From an uncultured Actinomycetes bacterium (GTDB lineage Bacteria > Actinomycetota > Thermoleophilia > Solirubrobacterales > Solirubrobacteraceae): DNA of 64,000 nucleotides. The stretch is from assembly GCA_937888775.1 (NCBI GenBank), contig CALAQT010000067.1, forward strand, positions 1 to 64,000. The letters run 5' to 3'. The position numbers and the translations under genes were made by a program. Below, piece after piece: positions 17,508 to 26,380 of this stretch (position 1 is its first letter; each line of letters begins with the position of its first letter). A model generated the notes under the pieces. The model did no database searches. It saw only the letters and a program-made list of their open reading frames with translations, and was not told the origin of the DNA.

Positions 17508-17917
17508 GCGACTCCAAAAGCGACCGCTCCCAGGTCCTACGCGCAGCCGCGGCACGCAAGCACCACGACGCCGTCCAACGCGCCGAGCGGGCCATCCGCC
17601 AGCTGGTCAAAGAAGCTCGTCCGGTCACCTTCAAAGCCGTCGCCGAGCACGCCCCATGCTCGACCGCCTTCCTCTACGGCCACGCTGAGCTCAAGCGACG
17701 AATCACGCACCTCCGCGAGCAGCACCGGCGCGCAACCCTCCCGGTCCCGCGAGTCGACCCCGACGCCCCAAGCTCGGTCGTCCGCACCCTCACCCTGCAG
17801 ACCGCCGCGCTGAAGCGCCGCCACCGCGACGAAGTCGCGCAGCTGCGACAGGACCTCGCCGCCGCACACGGCGAGATCCTCGCGCTACGGCGCCAGCTCG
17901 GCGAGCAACGCCGCTAA
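17504..17917 (+). CDS. tnpC: TnpC-like third protein of a Tn554-type trio (DUF6262-like)
   Basis: 137 residues beginning MSDSKSDRSQVLRAAAARK, with an ATGA overlap to tnpB. The HTH-like motif PVTFKAVAEHAPCSTAFLYG (~46-65) and a C-terminal coiled coil (RHRDEVAQLRQDLAAAHGEI) match the copy 1 third gene in layout. Probable accessory factor for the two recombinases. Confidence 0.8.
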   Translation: MSDSKSDRSQVLRAAAARKHHDAVQRAERAIRQLVKEARPVTFKAVAEHAPCSTAFLYGHAELKRRITHLREQHRRATLPVPRVDPDAPSSVVRTLTLQTAALKRRHRDEVAQLRQDLAAAHGEILALRRQLGEQRR

Positions 17918-18566
17918 CCCCCACGCCGGCTTCTGGTTCTCGGGCAAAGCTAGGGTCGCGAGTTCGCACTCCGGCTTCGTCCCACCCAGCCTCGCGACTG
18001 AGCAGCTGCCATTGGCTCGTGGTTGGTGCCATCACCACCCTCCACAGGGGACTCGCACCCCCGAGCTGCTGATCATCTCGCGTCCGCAAGATGCGAGCTT
18101 TCCGCGCAGACGAGGGCGCGGGCCGGGAGCCCCCGAGATGAGCGTCGCGGCATGAAAGCGAGAACCCGGCGCGTCGACGACATCATTCCGAGTCTCCCCA
18201 ATAGGGGCGTCTCGTTGGAGACGCTTGCCCAAACCCGGTAGCGATTACGTGGCCGTGGATCTGGACGGTGCGCTCAGACAGTTAGGCGGTCGTGCGCCCA
18301 GCGGCGGCTGGCACGGCGAGGTTGTTGAGGCTGTGGTTCCTTGATCGGGCGAATCGACGAGGCGATGTCCCGCGGGCGACCACGTCGCAGTCGCCACCGA
18401 CCACGGAGCGATCGACTGCTGCATGATGCTCCGGCGCGCCGTCCTATCCCGAGGACTCGACGACCTGATCAGCACGAAACGCGCGAGCGGACGGTTGTAG
18501 GTGTCGATCCCGGACCGGGAAGCCCGGGATCGACGGTTGTTGGGAGACTGCCCCGCGCCCGGGGAG
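17918..18566. other. Intergenic, no gene seen
   Basis: No supported coding frame. The far end of the Tn554-like element must lie here, but no repeat marks it. A T-arm-like stretch near 18046-18075 (minus strand) lacks the rest of a tRNA. The right part holds the hairpin at 18503-18534. Confidence 0.5.
18503..18534 (-). terminator. Hairpin downstream of the 18567-19061 gene
   Basis: GTCGATCCCGG pairs with CCGGGATCGAC (11 bp, 10-nt loop), 33 bp past the stop of the minus-strand secreted-protein gene. No U-tract, as is common in GC-rich actinobacteria. Confidence 0.55.
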
Positions 18567-19061
18567 CTAGAGGTGGATCGGGCCTGACGCCCAGAACACG
18601 GTGTGCGCGGTGAGCGGTTTGGCGTTGAAATTGCACTTGCCCTTGGCGGGTTTGCGTACCTTGAACTTGAACGTGATCGTGGCTTGACCGTTGCCGGTGG
18701 CGCCGGTGAAGGCGCCAGTGCCGCTGGTGATGGTGTAGTCGACGACATCAACGCCGGCAACGGCGCACGTCTTCCGGTTGAGGGTCTGCGCCTGTAGCAC
18801 CTGAGACTTGGTGACGTGGAGGGAGCCAACGTTGAACTTCAAGGCGCCGCTGTGGGAGCCGAGCGTGAGTGAGCCCTGGCCCGCTACGAGACCGGACGCG
18901 GTCAGAGGGATGACGGGGTTACTGGCGGTGCTGTTTGACTGACCGGTGATCAGCTCGACCCCGCTCGTGGGAGACGCTGCGGCGGCGGAGGAGGCTCCGC
19001 TGAATACTGCCGTGAGTGCGGTCACGGCGGCTGCAATGGTAGTTAGCCTGACTACGAACAC
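18567..19061 (-). CDS. Secreted beta-rich hypothetical protein
   Basis: 164 residues with an N-terminal signal peptide (VRLTTIAAAVTALTAVFSGASSAAAA, cleavage near 28). The mature part is Ser/Thr/Gly-rich with beta-strand patterns and two Cys (RKTCAVAG and KGKCNFN). No enzymatic motif. It is similar in style to the secreted protein at 50724-51152. Confidence 0.65.
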   Translation of the reverse strand: MFVVRLTTIAAAVTALTAVFSGASSAAAASPTSGVELITGQSNSTASNPVIPLTASGLVAGQGSLTLGSHSGALKFNVGSLHVTKSQVLQAQTLNRKTCAVAGVDVVDYTITSGTGAFTGATGNGQATITFKFKVRKPAKGKCNFNAKPLTAHTVFWASGPIHL

Positions 19062-19669
19062 AGGAAATCAGCCTGCTTTCTGGTAAGAGTTTGATTTGCA
19101 AGCGAGGATGTCGATGGCGTGAGGGTGGGGTTGGGGGTCCTCCGAACTGTCAATAGGCACGGGTCGTCTGGGCGGCAGAGGATTCGCGGCTAGTTTCCAC
19201 GGACTGCGCCGGCGCGCAACCTGGGGAGGTTGTCCTGGGGCTTGTAGGAGTATCGGGTGGCGGCGGTCGCTCCGGCCGCGTCCGCTGCGGATGGGAGCGT
19301 TCGCGATGACGCCGCCAAGATCCGAAGGGACAACCACCGTGAAGGGCAGCGTACCGGTTGTCGAGGCGACCCATGATGGGGAGCCACGCGACCACCGTGA
19401 CCGGCAAATGCCCGCGCCAGCATGAAGGCAGGGCTCGGCCCGCGCGATCCCAGAGACCCCGTATTCGCCAGAAGCGAGTCGCTTCGTGCCGTTGCTACTT
19501 AAGCCTTCTTCGCGCCTTCATCCGCCGCGGCCGCTACGCACGGCTCGCCGCGACCAGCTTCCTCGACAGGCCGATCACGCTCCATGACGGGATCGCCGGA
19601 CATCAAGCCAGTCGAGGGTTGACGTCATGAACATACTCATGACGCGGCATTCCCCGCGTTCAGCCCGCT
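19062..19669. other. Intergenic, no gene seen
   Basis: About 600 bp upstream of the secreted-protein gene. None of the short open frames shows codon bias or a recognisable product. Confidence 0.4.
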
Positions 19670-19885
19670 TCAGTGCCGCCCGACGCCGTCGACTGGGGAT
19701 AGGATCTCGTCGCTGTAGAAGCGAAGGGCCTCGCCCTCCGTGCCATCGCTCCAGCGAACAACCACTCGGCGGCTGGCGAGCGAGCCGGGCGGCAGGTCCT
19801 CGAAGCGCAGGACCTCCTCGACGATCGGGTTGCCGGGGTTCACGGAGATCGAGCCTATCTTCGCTGGCACGCCCGTCAAGGTCAC
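19670..19885 (-). CDS. Hypothetical small protein (71 aa)
   Basis: GTG start overlaps the upstream stop by 4 bases (GTGA). The sequence (LPPGSLASRRVVVRWSDGTE, then GEALRFYSDEIL) looks like a small beta-barrel. No family is recognised. Its coupling to 19882-20259 supports it as real. Confidence 0.55.
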   Translation of the reverse strand: MTLTGVPAKIGSISVNPGNPIVEEVLRFEDLPPGSLASRRVVVRWSDGTEGEALRFYSDEILSPVDGVGRH

Positions 19886-20259
19886 GCGGCGGCGCGCGTC
19901 TCGCGCTCGTCGAGCGCGCGCCTCACGTGCCGGGCGAGCTGCGCGCCGCGCTCTCGGCTGATGGCGCCATGCACCTGCGCGGAACTGGCCGCCTCGCCGA
20001 CTTGGGCGAGCACCGCCCGCCTCCTCACTTCGCCGGTTCCAATTCCGGCGACGGCCAGCACCGCGCTCGAGACCGCGGTGCGGTCGTAGCGCACCAGCAG
20101 GTCGATGAACTCGATCTCGGCCCTCCCGAATGCGATCACCGGGGCTGCCGGCAGGGTCGCGGGCGTCCGGCGTGAGAACGCGTCAACGCGGACAAGTCGC
20201 TGGCGCTCGCGACGCGAGAGGTGCGCGTGTCTGCGAGCAGCATTGATCGTGGTGGACAT
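19882..20259 (-). CDS. Hypothetical basic protein (125 aa)
   Basis: Start preceded by AGGAGG. Begins MSTTINAARRHAHLSRRERQ, an Arg/His-rich N-terminus, then VIAFGRAEIEFIDLLVRYDR and a helical tail with RERGAQLARHVRRALDERE. No family is recognised. First gene of a two-gene operon. The leader has a GC hairpin (CGGCCGC..GCGGCCG) and a GTGTGTG stretch like other small genes of the region. Confidence 0.6.
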   Translation of the reverse strand: MSTTINAARRHAHLSRRERQRLVRVDAFSRRTPATLPAAPVIAFGRAEIEFIDLLVRYDRTAVSSAVLAVAGIGTGEVRRRAVLAQVGEAASSAQVHGAISRERGAQLARHVRRALDERETRAAA

Positions 20260-20520
20260 CTCTGAACCTCCTGTGGGGTTGGGTTGAACGGCCGCACGAC
20301 GCGGCCGCGGTGTGTGCAAGACCGGAGCCGTCCACGGCCGCTCCGGGTTCGGCGGTCGAGGCGAGTCAGTTGTTCGCGGGTTCCGGGGTCGGCCGGTGAT
20401 GACGTGCGTGCGCCCCCCGATCCTGCGCTCTTCACCGGCGGGAACGAGGAACGGCCCGGAGGGCTCGTCGCCGATCGAATCGGGGCGAGCGTCCTCCGGG
20501 CCGTCGGGTGCGTCAGGTGT

Positions 20521-20901
20521 TCAGCCGCTGATGCCGAGCAGGTCGAACGCGCACCCGTCGGGCAGCGTCACCAGCTCGAACCGCCGCCCGTTGTCGGGGT
20601 GGCGGCCGGTGAAGCACAGCGCGTGCCGGCCGAGCGGGTTCTCGCCCCCGAGCGGCAGCTCGGGCACGTAGTTCACCTTCGGGTCGAGCAGGTACGAGCA
20701 CGGCTCGCGCCCGTCGAAGTGCGCCATCGCGCGGACCTGCATTAACGTCGGCAGGTGCGCCAGCCGGCGCCGCGAGCGCACCAGCTGGACGACCGCGCGG
20801 AGCGTCCGGCACTTGCCGCCGCGCTTGCCGTGCTTGCTTCGCCGAAAGCGCCCGGGCAGCGCGATGCCGCCCGAGCCGGTGCTACGGTTCCTTCTACGCA
20901 T
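20521..20901 (-). CDS. Hypothetical protein (126 aa)
   Basis: Starts after AAAGGAGGCCTC. The first ~50 residues are very basic (MRRRNRSTGSGGIALPGRFR, SKHGKRGGKCRTLRAV). The rest is more globular (MAHFDGREPCSYLLDPKVNY and LGRHALCFTGRHPDNGRRFE). No family is recognised. The leader shares the CCTC(A/G)AAGGAGG layout with the regulator gene at 629-1342. Confidence 0.6.
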   Translation of the reverse strand: MRRRNRSTGSGGIALPGRFRRSKHGKRGGKCRTLRAVVQLVRSRRRLAHLPTLMQVRAMAHFDGREPCSYLLDPKVNYVPELPLGGENPLGRHALCFTGRHPDNGRRFELVTLPDGCAFDLLGISG

Positions 20902-21575
20902 GAGGCCTCCTTTCGAGGCTTGTCGCCGGCCCCGAGTCATCACCTCGGGGTCGACGTGTTTGTAGGGACGTTCGGCTCACCCGACGTCGTCGCGACGTCG
21001 GGTCTCGATCAGGCCATCGGACCTCCTCTCGTTCTGTGGGGACCTCGCTCAGCGCAGGCCGGCGAAGCCCCGTCGCCCGAGCGCGACGTCGGCTCGCTCG
21101 CACTCGTGCCTGAAGGCCGCGGGGCGACGTATGGGACACCGTCGCCGTCCATGAGCGAGCGAGACCGACGGGAGCCGAGAGCTCAGACGCGGTGCGCACC
21201 CCGACGGGCAAGTCCGCGACAAGACTCTCAGGACAGCGCGTAGCGACAGATCAGACAGAACCCAGCGAGCAACTCAGAGTACGCAACAGCGAAATCGCTC
21301 TATGCGGTTCTTCGTCTTCTCGAGCGCCTGGGCGGATCTCACAGGAACGTCCTGGCTATGTCCTGCGTCTCGGAGTCCTCGTCAGTGCGAGGGGGTTGCT
21401 CTACCAGAGCAAGCCATCAAATCGAGGCCCTGCACGTTAACACGCTGGTCGGCAGATGCAAGGCCGATTTGCCCGTCGGCCGAGTGCGTAGCCGAGCCAG
21501 GCCAAGCGAGCCGAGGGCAGTTGGAGGCGGCCGTTTCGGACCTACCCCAAGTCTCCGGTCCAAACGCGACCGAAC
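20902..21575. other. Intergenic; decayed leader, no gene seen
   Basis: A leader-like AGAGGAGGTCCG followed by ATG (minus strand, ~21016) opens a frame that stops after two codons, which suggests a lost small gene. No other supported frame. Confidence 0.35.
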
Positions 21576-21773
21576 TCCGCACTATGTACCCCGCAATAGC
21601 CCGTAACGACTGGACATATCGCTTCCAGGGGGGTCAATCACTGCCGCCGACTTAGTGCGGACTACAGGCATCCTCCGGCCAAGTCCGCACTAAGCAAGGA
21701 TTCCCAGCAACGACGGGGCATACGGTCAGGGCTCGCGGCAATCCACAGAGGAGTAGGGACGACCTAGTGCGGA
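21576..21773. repeat. Four alternating copies of a TCCGCACTA box
   Basis: TCCGCACTA occurs at 21576-21584 (+), 21653-21661 (-), 21684-21692 (+) and 21765-21773 (-). The inner pair is extended to a perfect 13-bp inverted repeat, CTTAGTGCGGACT / AGTCCGCACTAAG, with 18 bp between. It lies ~170-370 bp downstream of hsdM. It could be a recombinase or transposase site, or a protein-binding array. Confidence 0.75.
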
Positions 21774-21941
21774 GAAAACGGGGCATGGCGTAGAAGGGGC
21801 TCCTGGTCGATCCAGAGCGAGCTGTAGCAGCTACAGCAGTCAGAGTGGTGTTCGATCCTGGGCCGACGCATCGGGCGGACGGCAACGGGCGCGGCCAGAC
21901 GCGCCCCGCACGCCGACGCCCTGGGTCGAGAACTTCGCCGG

Positions 21942-23411
21942 CTAGGTCGGTTCTGCGCGCAGGCTCTCGGCGATCTGCGCGAACTCGCTAAGCGCCGCCT
22001 CGAGGTCCTCGACGATCTCCTGGGCGAGCACATCCGGTGGCGGCAGGTTGTCCGAATCCTCGAGCGACTCGTCGCGCAGCCAGATCAGGTCCAGGCTGAC
22101 CTTGTCGCGCTTCACGAGCTCCTCGTAGGGGAACGATCGGGACCGCTCGCCGTCGGTCCGCTGGTCGTACCGGCCGGGTTGGTAGGCAGCGATGAAGTCC
22201 TCGAGGTGCTCGTAACGGAGCGGGTTCTTCTTGAGCGTGAAGTGCATGTTCGTCCGCAGGTCGTACACCCACACCGACCGCGTCCACGGCGTCTCCGAAG
22301 CCGGCTTGCGGTCGAAGAACAGCACGTTGGCCTTCACGCCCTGGGCGTAGAAGATCCCGGTCGGTAGCCGCAGCAGCGTGTGCACGTCGCACTCGTGCAG
22401 CAGCTTGCGGCGCACCGTCTCCCCCGCCCCGCCCTCAAACAGCACGTTGTCGGGCACGACGATCGCTGCCCGGCCGCCGATCTTCAAGAGCGTCTTGACG
22501 TGCTGGACGAAGTTCAGCTGCTTGTTCGAGGTAGAGGCCCAGAAGTCGTCGCGCACGATCACCAGGTCCTCGCGCTCTGACTCGCCCTCGGCGTTGACGA
22601 CGGTCATTGACGACTTCTTGCCGAATGGCGGATTGGTCAGGACCATGTCGTAGCGATCCCCGGGGTCGCCCTTTAGCGAGTCGTCGACGACGATCGGGCT
22701 GTCGGCGTCCTCGGCGCCGATCCCGTGCAGCAGCAGGTTCATCACGCACAGCCGCGCCGTGTTGTCGACGATCTCTGCGCCGTGCAGCGCGTCGAAGCGG
22801 AGCTGGCGCTTCTGATCGCGGTCGAGCAACGCGTTGTTGTGGGAGACGTGCTCGTGGGCGGCGAGCAGGAATCCGCCGGTGCCGCACGCCGGGTCGCAGA
22901 TTGTCATCCCGGGCGCCGGGCGCATCACCTCGACGATCGCCTTGATCAGCGGCCGCGGCGTGAAGTACTGCCCCGCGCCGGTCTTAACGTCCTCGGCGTT
23001 CTTCTGCAGCAGGCCCTCGTAGGCGTCGCCCTTGACGTCGGCGTCGAGTGTCATCCACTGCTCGCGGTCGATCAGGTCGACAATCAGCCGCCGCAGCTTG
23101 GCTGGGTCCTGGATCCGATTCTGCGCCTTGCGGAACACCACCCCGAGCATTCCCGGATGGCGGCCCAGCTCGGTCAGCAGGTGGCGGTAGTGGACCTCGA
23201 GCTCGTCGCCATCGCGGGCGAGCAGGCTCGCCCAGTCGAGGCCGTCGGGGATGAACCCGGGGCGGCTGAACGGCGGTCTCGTCTGCTCGTCGGCCATCTT
23301 CAGAAACAGCAGGTAGGTCAGCTGCTCAACGTAGTCGCCGTAGGAGAGACCATCGTCGCGGAGGACGTTGCAGTAGTTCCAGAGGCGCTGGACGAGCCCG
23401 TCTGACGTCAT
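21942..23411 (-). CDS. hsdM: Type I restriction-modification DNA methyltransferase subunit
   Basis: 489 residues, full length. N-terminal HsdM_N helices (LVQRLWNYCNVLRDDGLSYG) precede the N6_Mtase domain with the AdoMet motif DPACGTGGFLLAA and catalytic NPPFG (N-P-P-F), then YFTPRPLIKAIVEVM. It methylates adenine when complexed with HsdS. No hsdR is present, and only an HsdS tail is adjacent (ATGA overlap), so it is probably an orphan or inactive unless an HsdS is supplied from elsewhere. Confidence 0.9.
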   Translation of the reverse strand: MTSDGLVQRLWNYCNVLRDDGLSYGDYVEQLTYLLFLKMADEQTRPPFSRPGFIPDGLDWASLLARDGDELEVHYRHLLTELGRHPGMLGVVFRKAQNRIQDPAKLRRLIVDLIDREQWMTLDADVKGDAYEGLLQKNAEDVKTGAGQYFTPRPLIKAIVEVMRPAPGMTICDPACGTGGFLLAAHEHVSHNNALLDRDQKRQLRFDALHGAEIVDNTARLCVMNLLLHGIGAEDADSPIVVDDSLKGDPGDRYDMVLTNPPFGKKSSMTVVNAEGESEREDLVIVRDDFWASTSNKQLNFVQHVKTLLKIGGRAAIVVPDNVLFEGGAGETVRRKLLHECDVHTLLRLPTGIFYAQGVKANVLFFDRKPASETPWTRSVWVYDLRTNMHFTLKKNPLRYEHLEDFIAAYQPGRYDQRTDGERSRSFPYEELVKRDKVSLDLIWLRDESLEDSDNLPPPDVLAQEIVEDLEAALSEFAQIAESLRAEPT

Positions 23412-23683
23412 GCGGGCACCTGCCGGCGCCTACGCGACACCTTAGCTTCCGAGGCCCGGTCTACCGTGAGCCGCTCCGGCAGAATCGAGGCGGGCTCGTC
23501 CGATGGATCATGTGCAACCAGCTGTCCTCCGAACGCTCGACCGAGTATTGCCCGACGCAGCGCCGCGCTTCGATGCAGTGCTACGTCCACCTGACGGAGC
23601 ATTGCGCCAACGAGCGAGAGTTGCCGCTCAACGCGAGCGACAACTCGGCGCTGCTGATCGACAGATGGGACGGGGACCGGCAC
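23408..23683 (-). pseudogene. hsdS: HsdS C-terminal remnant
   Basis: About 91 residues: VPVPSVDQQRRVVARVERQL, then LRRAILGRAFGGQLVAHDPS. This is the conserved end of the second half of a type I specificity subunit. Both target-recognition domains are missing, and the frame is closed by TAG upstream at ~23728. It precedes hsdM with an ATGA overlap, so the original order was hsdS-hsdM. Confidence 0.75.
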
Positions 23684-23908
23684 GGCGGAGATCGCGCCAA
23701 CGAGTCGCGGGCGCCCCTAACGCTGAGCGCCTGCGGCGTCGGTTGACGGGGTCTGGGGAGGCCGTTGCGGAACGTGGCACCAACACCGCCAAGTAGCGCG
23801 CGATCGGCCCTCGCCGTTCGGCGGGGGCTCACCGGGGGCCTCGTTGCCGCACCCAAGCCGATCGTGTCCGTTGGCCGCCCAAGGCTGTCTGATCTGACGG
23901 CCACGCGA

Positions 23909-24193
23909 TCACCGCTTCGACGCGGGCGATGTTGACGCGCGAACGCGGCGCGGCCGGACGTTGATGCGGATGGTGACAAGCACCCAGAGGCCAACAGGAA
24001 CACCGATGAGCACGCCCATCGCGGCAGCAATGGCGCCAATCGCAGAACCTCCGGTGAGCAGCAAGACGCAGACGGCGACCACTGCGGCACTCACAGGTAT
24101 CGCACGAAAATAGCCGCGCAGCGCCACGGAGAGGCCGGCCAGGCAAACGGCCAGCACGACGAGAATGATGAGGATGGCTGAGATTACGGGCAC
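23909..24193 (-). CDS. Small membrane protein
   Basis: 94 residues from GTG. Hydrophobic segments at ~4-24, 32-48 and 51-75 suggest two or three membrane helices; the C-terminus is basic (RINVRPRRVRAS). No family is recognised. Confidence 0.5.
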   Translation of the reverse strand: MPVISAILIILVVLAVCLAGLSVALRGYFRAIPVSAAVVAVCVLLLTGGSAIGAIAAAMGVLIGVPVGLWVLVTIRINVRPRRVRASTSPASKR

Positions 24194-24227
24194 TCAGTGA
24201 TCGCGGTCAGGTAGACGCTACTCATGA

Positions 24228-24575
24228 TCAGAACGGAACGTCGTCGTCCCGAAGCCACTCGTCCGATTCGCCGATCGAGGACTCCGCGATCGCCAGCCCG
24301 GCGTCGTCGACCACCGCGCCGTCCAACCCCATCGCTCGCAGGTCCGCGGGGTCGAAGTCAGAGACCCGCAGTCCGTAAGGCGCGCCCCCCGACGTGAAGC
24401 CGACGACCCAAATCAGCTCACCGCCCCATTCGACCCAGCCATCCGCCAGGCGCTGCGCCTCGGTCCGTTCGACCTCCTCCTCAAGCCGCCGCCGGTCGGT
24501 TCGCGACCCGCGACGGCGCTTGGAGCGCGTCGGCGATCCGGATGACCTGCGCGCAGCACCGTTTCGCTTCGCCAC
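24228..24575 (-). CDS. Hypothetical protein (115 aa)
   Basis: The N-terminal 30 residues are basic (RRSSGSPTRSKRRRGSRTDR). The core, with RLADGWVEWGGELIWVVGFT and SGGAPYGLRVSDFDPADLRA, looks like a small globular domain, and the tail is acidic (EWLRDDDVPF). No family is recognised. Confidence 0.55.
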   Translation of the reverse strand: MAKRNGAARRSSGSPTRSKRRRGSRTDRRRLEEEVERTEAQRLADGWVEWGGELIWVVGFTSGGAPYGLRVSDFDPADLRAMGLDGAVVDDAGLAIAESSIGESDEWLRDDDVPF

Positions 24576-25055
24576 CGGTCTCGAACTCTAACCGGGCGCC
24601 CAGACGCGAAAGTCCCGCTCCTGTAGCCGGCGAGAACTGGCCGGGGGCGAGCCACATCCGCGCAGCGTCAAGCTTCAGATCAGTTCATCAGGCGTCCGGA
24701 TCCCGGTCGCGGCGAGTAGCTCGTCGCTTGCGCTATCGCCCAGTCTGGAGCGTCCGGCTATCTCGGCTCGCACGATCGTAAGTCTCCCGCCGCCTCTCGT
24801 CGCGCGATCGGGTCGGCGACCGAGCGCAGCTGCGATCGCGCCGAGGCCAGCGACGCCGGGACGATCGCATCGGCCGGCGGGATCGTGCCAGTGGCGCGAT
24901 CGCTCGGGGACCGAGGGTTGGCCGGCGCCGAGTCCGGCTCGCAACGCCGCTTCCGCTTTGACCCCGCCGATGCCGGAAACCAGAAGCACTGGGCTGGTCT
25001 CTGGTTCGGCGACGAAGCGGAAGCCGTCGAGCGTCGCGGCGGCGCTTCCGGTGCT
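24576..25055. other. Intergenic, no gene seen
   Basis: No supported frame. Long open stretches on both strands have no recognisable product and probably reflect GC bias. Confidence 0.35.
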
Positions 25056-25193
25056 CGTCCCAAGCACGAGCCGCGTCGCGCTTCGAGCTGGCTGCTGCTT
25101 TGAGCCTCTGGGCTGCTTGCCGGCGGCCAATTCACGGCCCGTCGAGCAAGGGGTCGGCTGTCTCGGCCGGGCCTACTCGATCCGCAGGCGATG
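25056..25193 (+). repeat. Left copy of ~137-bp inverted repeat
   Basis: About 90 percent identical to the reverse complement of 30770-30907, with long exact blocks such as TTCGAGCTGGCTGCTGCTTT and GGCCAATTCACGGCCCGTCG. The two copies bracket a 5.6-kb segment with the second RES pair and the nuclease-transposase fusion. Identity was judged by eye. Confidence 0.8.
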
Positions 25194-25271
25194 GAGAAGT
25201 CGCTCGGTTGCGCAGAGCGGCGGTCGGCAAGGGCGCCCGTCGCGCCGAGCGTGCAGGGTCCTCAGATCAGA

Positions 25272-25985
25272 TCAGAGCAAAACACCCAGGCGTCGTGCAG
25301 CGGACTGCAGCGCCGGGTGGTCCCGCGTGACTTTCTCAATCGTGAGCTGGCTGTCGAGTAGCGGGCTGGGTTGCCATACCGCCCAGCACTCCCAGTCCGC
25401 AGCGAGCCGGCTTGCGTAGCGCAGGCCGCGCCAGGTCGCGTGATCAGGGGTTTGCGCGAGCCAGTGGTAGCGACTGGCGATCGTTCTGGTGGCACGCCGG
25501 TCGGGCGAGAGGAACGTGCTGCGGTCGATCCGACGCACCCCGTAGCCGCGCAACTGGCGGCGGAGCGTCGCGTCCACCGCCGCGTGGGTTGAGGGGTCGT
25601 CGACGTCGACGAACCGGACGGCCGGGTCGATGCCGACGTGGCCGAGCCAGCGGCGGTCGAAGAACTCGGCTGGCACTACCCCGGGCGAGAGCAGAGGGTC
25701 GTATTCGGGATCGGGCCGGCCGGTGAGAAACGCGTCGATCCGCTGGAGCAGCCCGGGTCGCTCACGGTACCTGGCGATCACCTCGCCGAACGCGCCCTCC
25801 GCACTCGACGCGCAGTACACGGTCGCAAACCGGCCGTGGGCGTCGTCCCACCGATTGCCCTCCTCGATCGGCGCGGGCGCCGGGGCGGGCAGCGGCTGAG
25901 GCACATGAAACGCGAACGAGTCGACGCTGCGGGCCACGCGATACACGCCGGCAGCCGGAGCTGTGACCGCGCGCGTCGCCGGCAT
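25272..25985 (-). CDS. RES-domain toxin (second pair)
   Basis: 237 residues. RES signatures: GVYRVARSVDSFAF (Arg near 16), RWDDAHGRFATVYCASSAEG with the conserved Tyr, AFGEVIARYRE (Glu), and a Ser in STFLSPDRRATRTIA. It is the longer RES subtype compared with 9965-10546. Its ATG overlaps the antitoxin stop by one base (TGATG). Predicted NAD+-consuming toxin by family. Confidence 0.82.
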   Translation of the reverse strand: MPATRAVTAPAAGVYRVARSVDSFAFHVPQPLPAPAPAPIEEGNRWDDAHGRFATVYCASSAEGAFGEVIARYRERPGLLQRIDAFLTGRPDPEYDPLLSPGVVPAEFFDRRWLGHVGIDPAVRFVDVDDPSTHAAVDATLRRQLRGYGVRRIDRSTFLSPDRRATRTIASRYHWLAQTPDHATWRGLRYASRLAADWECWAVWQPSPLLDSQLTIEKVTRDHPALQSAARRLGVLL

Positions 25986-26350
25986 CAGCCGCCGACGATG
26001 AACGCCTCGGCGGCGCGCTTGACCCGCTCGACCTGCCCCTCGTGAAAGACCTCGATCGGGGCGAGGTCCTCAAGCTGAGGGTTTGAGCCGATCAGCCACG
26101 CCCTGACCGTCGAGGCCGCCTCGCCGGACTCCACCAACAGCGAGACGACTTGAAACAGCTCGCGCAGCGCCCGCTCGTGCGCTTGACGCGGCATGTGCTC
26201 GCCGCGCGCCCAGCGTCCGACCAGCTTCGGATTGCGCACCCCGACCGCGAACGCGACCAGCCGCTGGCCGATCGTCTCCTGCAGCGACGCTGCGATCGTC
26301 GCCGCCGGCTGGCGCATGGCGCTGCGATGGATCTGCTCTGCAAGGGTCAT
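25985..26350 (-). CDS. Xre/MbcA/ParS-like antitoxin
   Basis: 121 residues. The central HTH-like region (QRLVAFAVGVRNPKLVGRWA) and the C-terminal toxin-binding motif (VRAWLIGSNPQLEDLAPIEV) are typical of the antitoxins paired with RES toxins. The gene precedes the toxin and is coupled to it. Upstream TATCAT-like sequence is a weak promoter candidate. Confidence 0.8.
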   Translation of the reverse strand: MTLAEQIHRSAMRQPAATIAASLQETIGQRLVAFAVGVRNPKLVGRWARGEHMPRQAHERALRELFQVVSLLVESGEAASTVRAWLIGSNPQLEDLAPIEVFHEGQVERVKRAAEAFIVGG

Positions 26351-26380
26351 CAGGCCAGAGATGATACCAGCTTATGGCCC

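Larger units (their letters stand above)
14231..17917 (+). mobile_element. Tn554-like recombinase trio, copy 2
   Basis: tnpA-tnpB-tnpC in the same order as copy 1 but on the plus strand and clearly diverged, so these are two independent elements and not a recent duplication. The genes overlap by 11 and 4 bases. No cargo gene is coupled after tnpC; the following 650 bp has no convincing gene. Element ends are not visible. Confidence 0.78.

Noticed and set aside
18046..18075. T-arm-like GGGGGTGCGAGTCCCC on the minus strand
   Set aside because: No anticodon arm or matching acceptor strands could be built around it.
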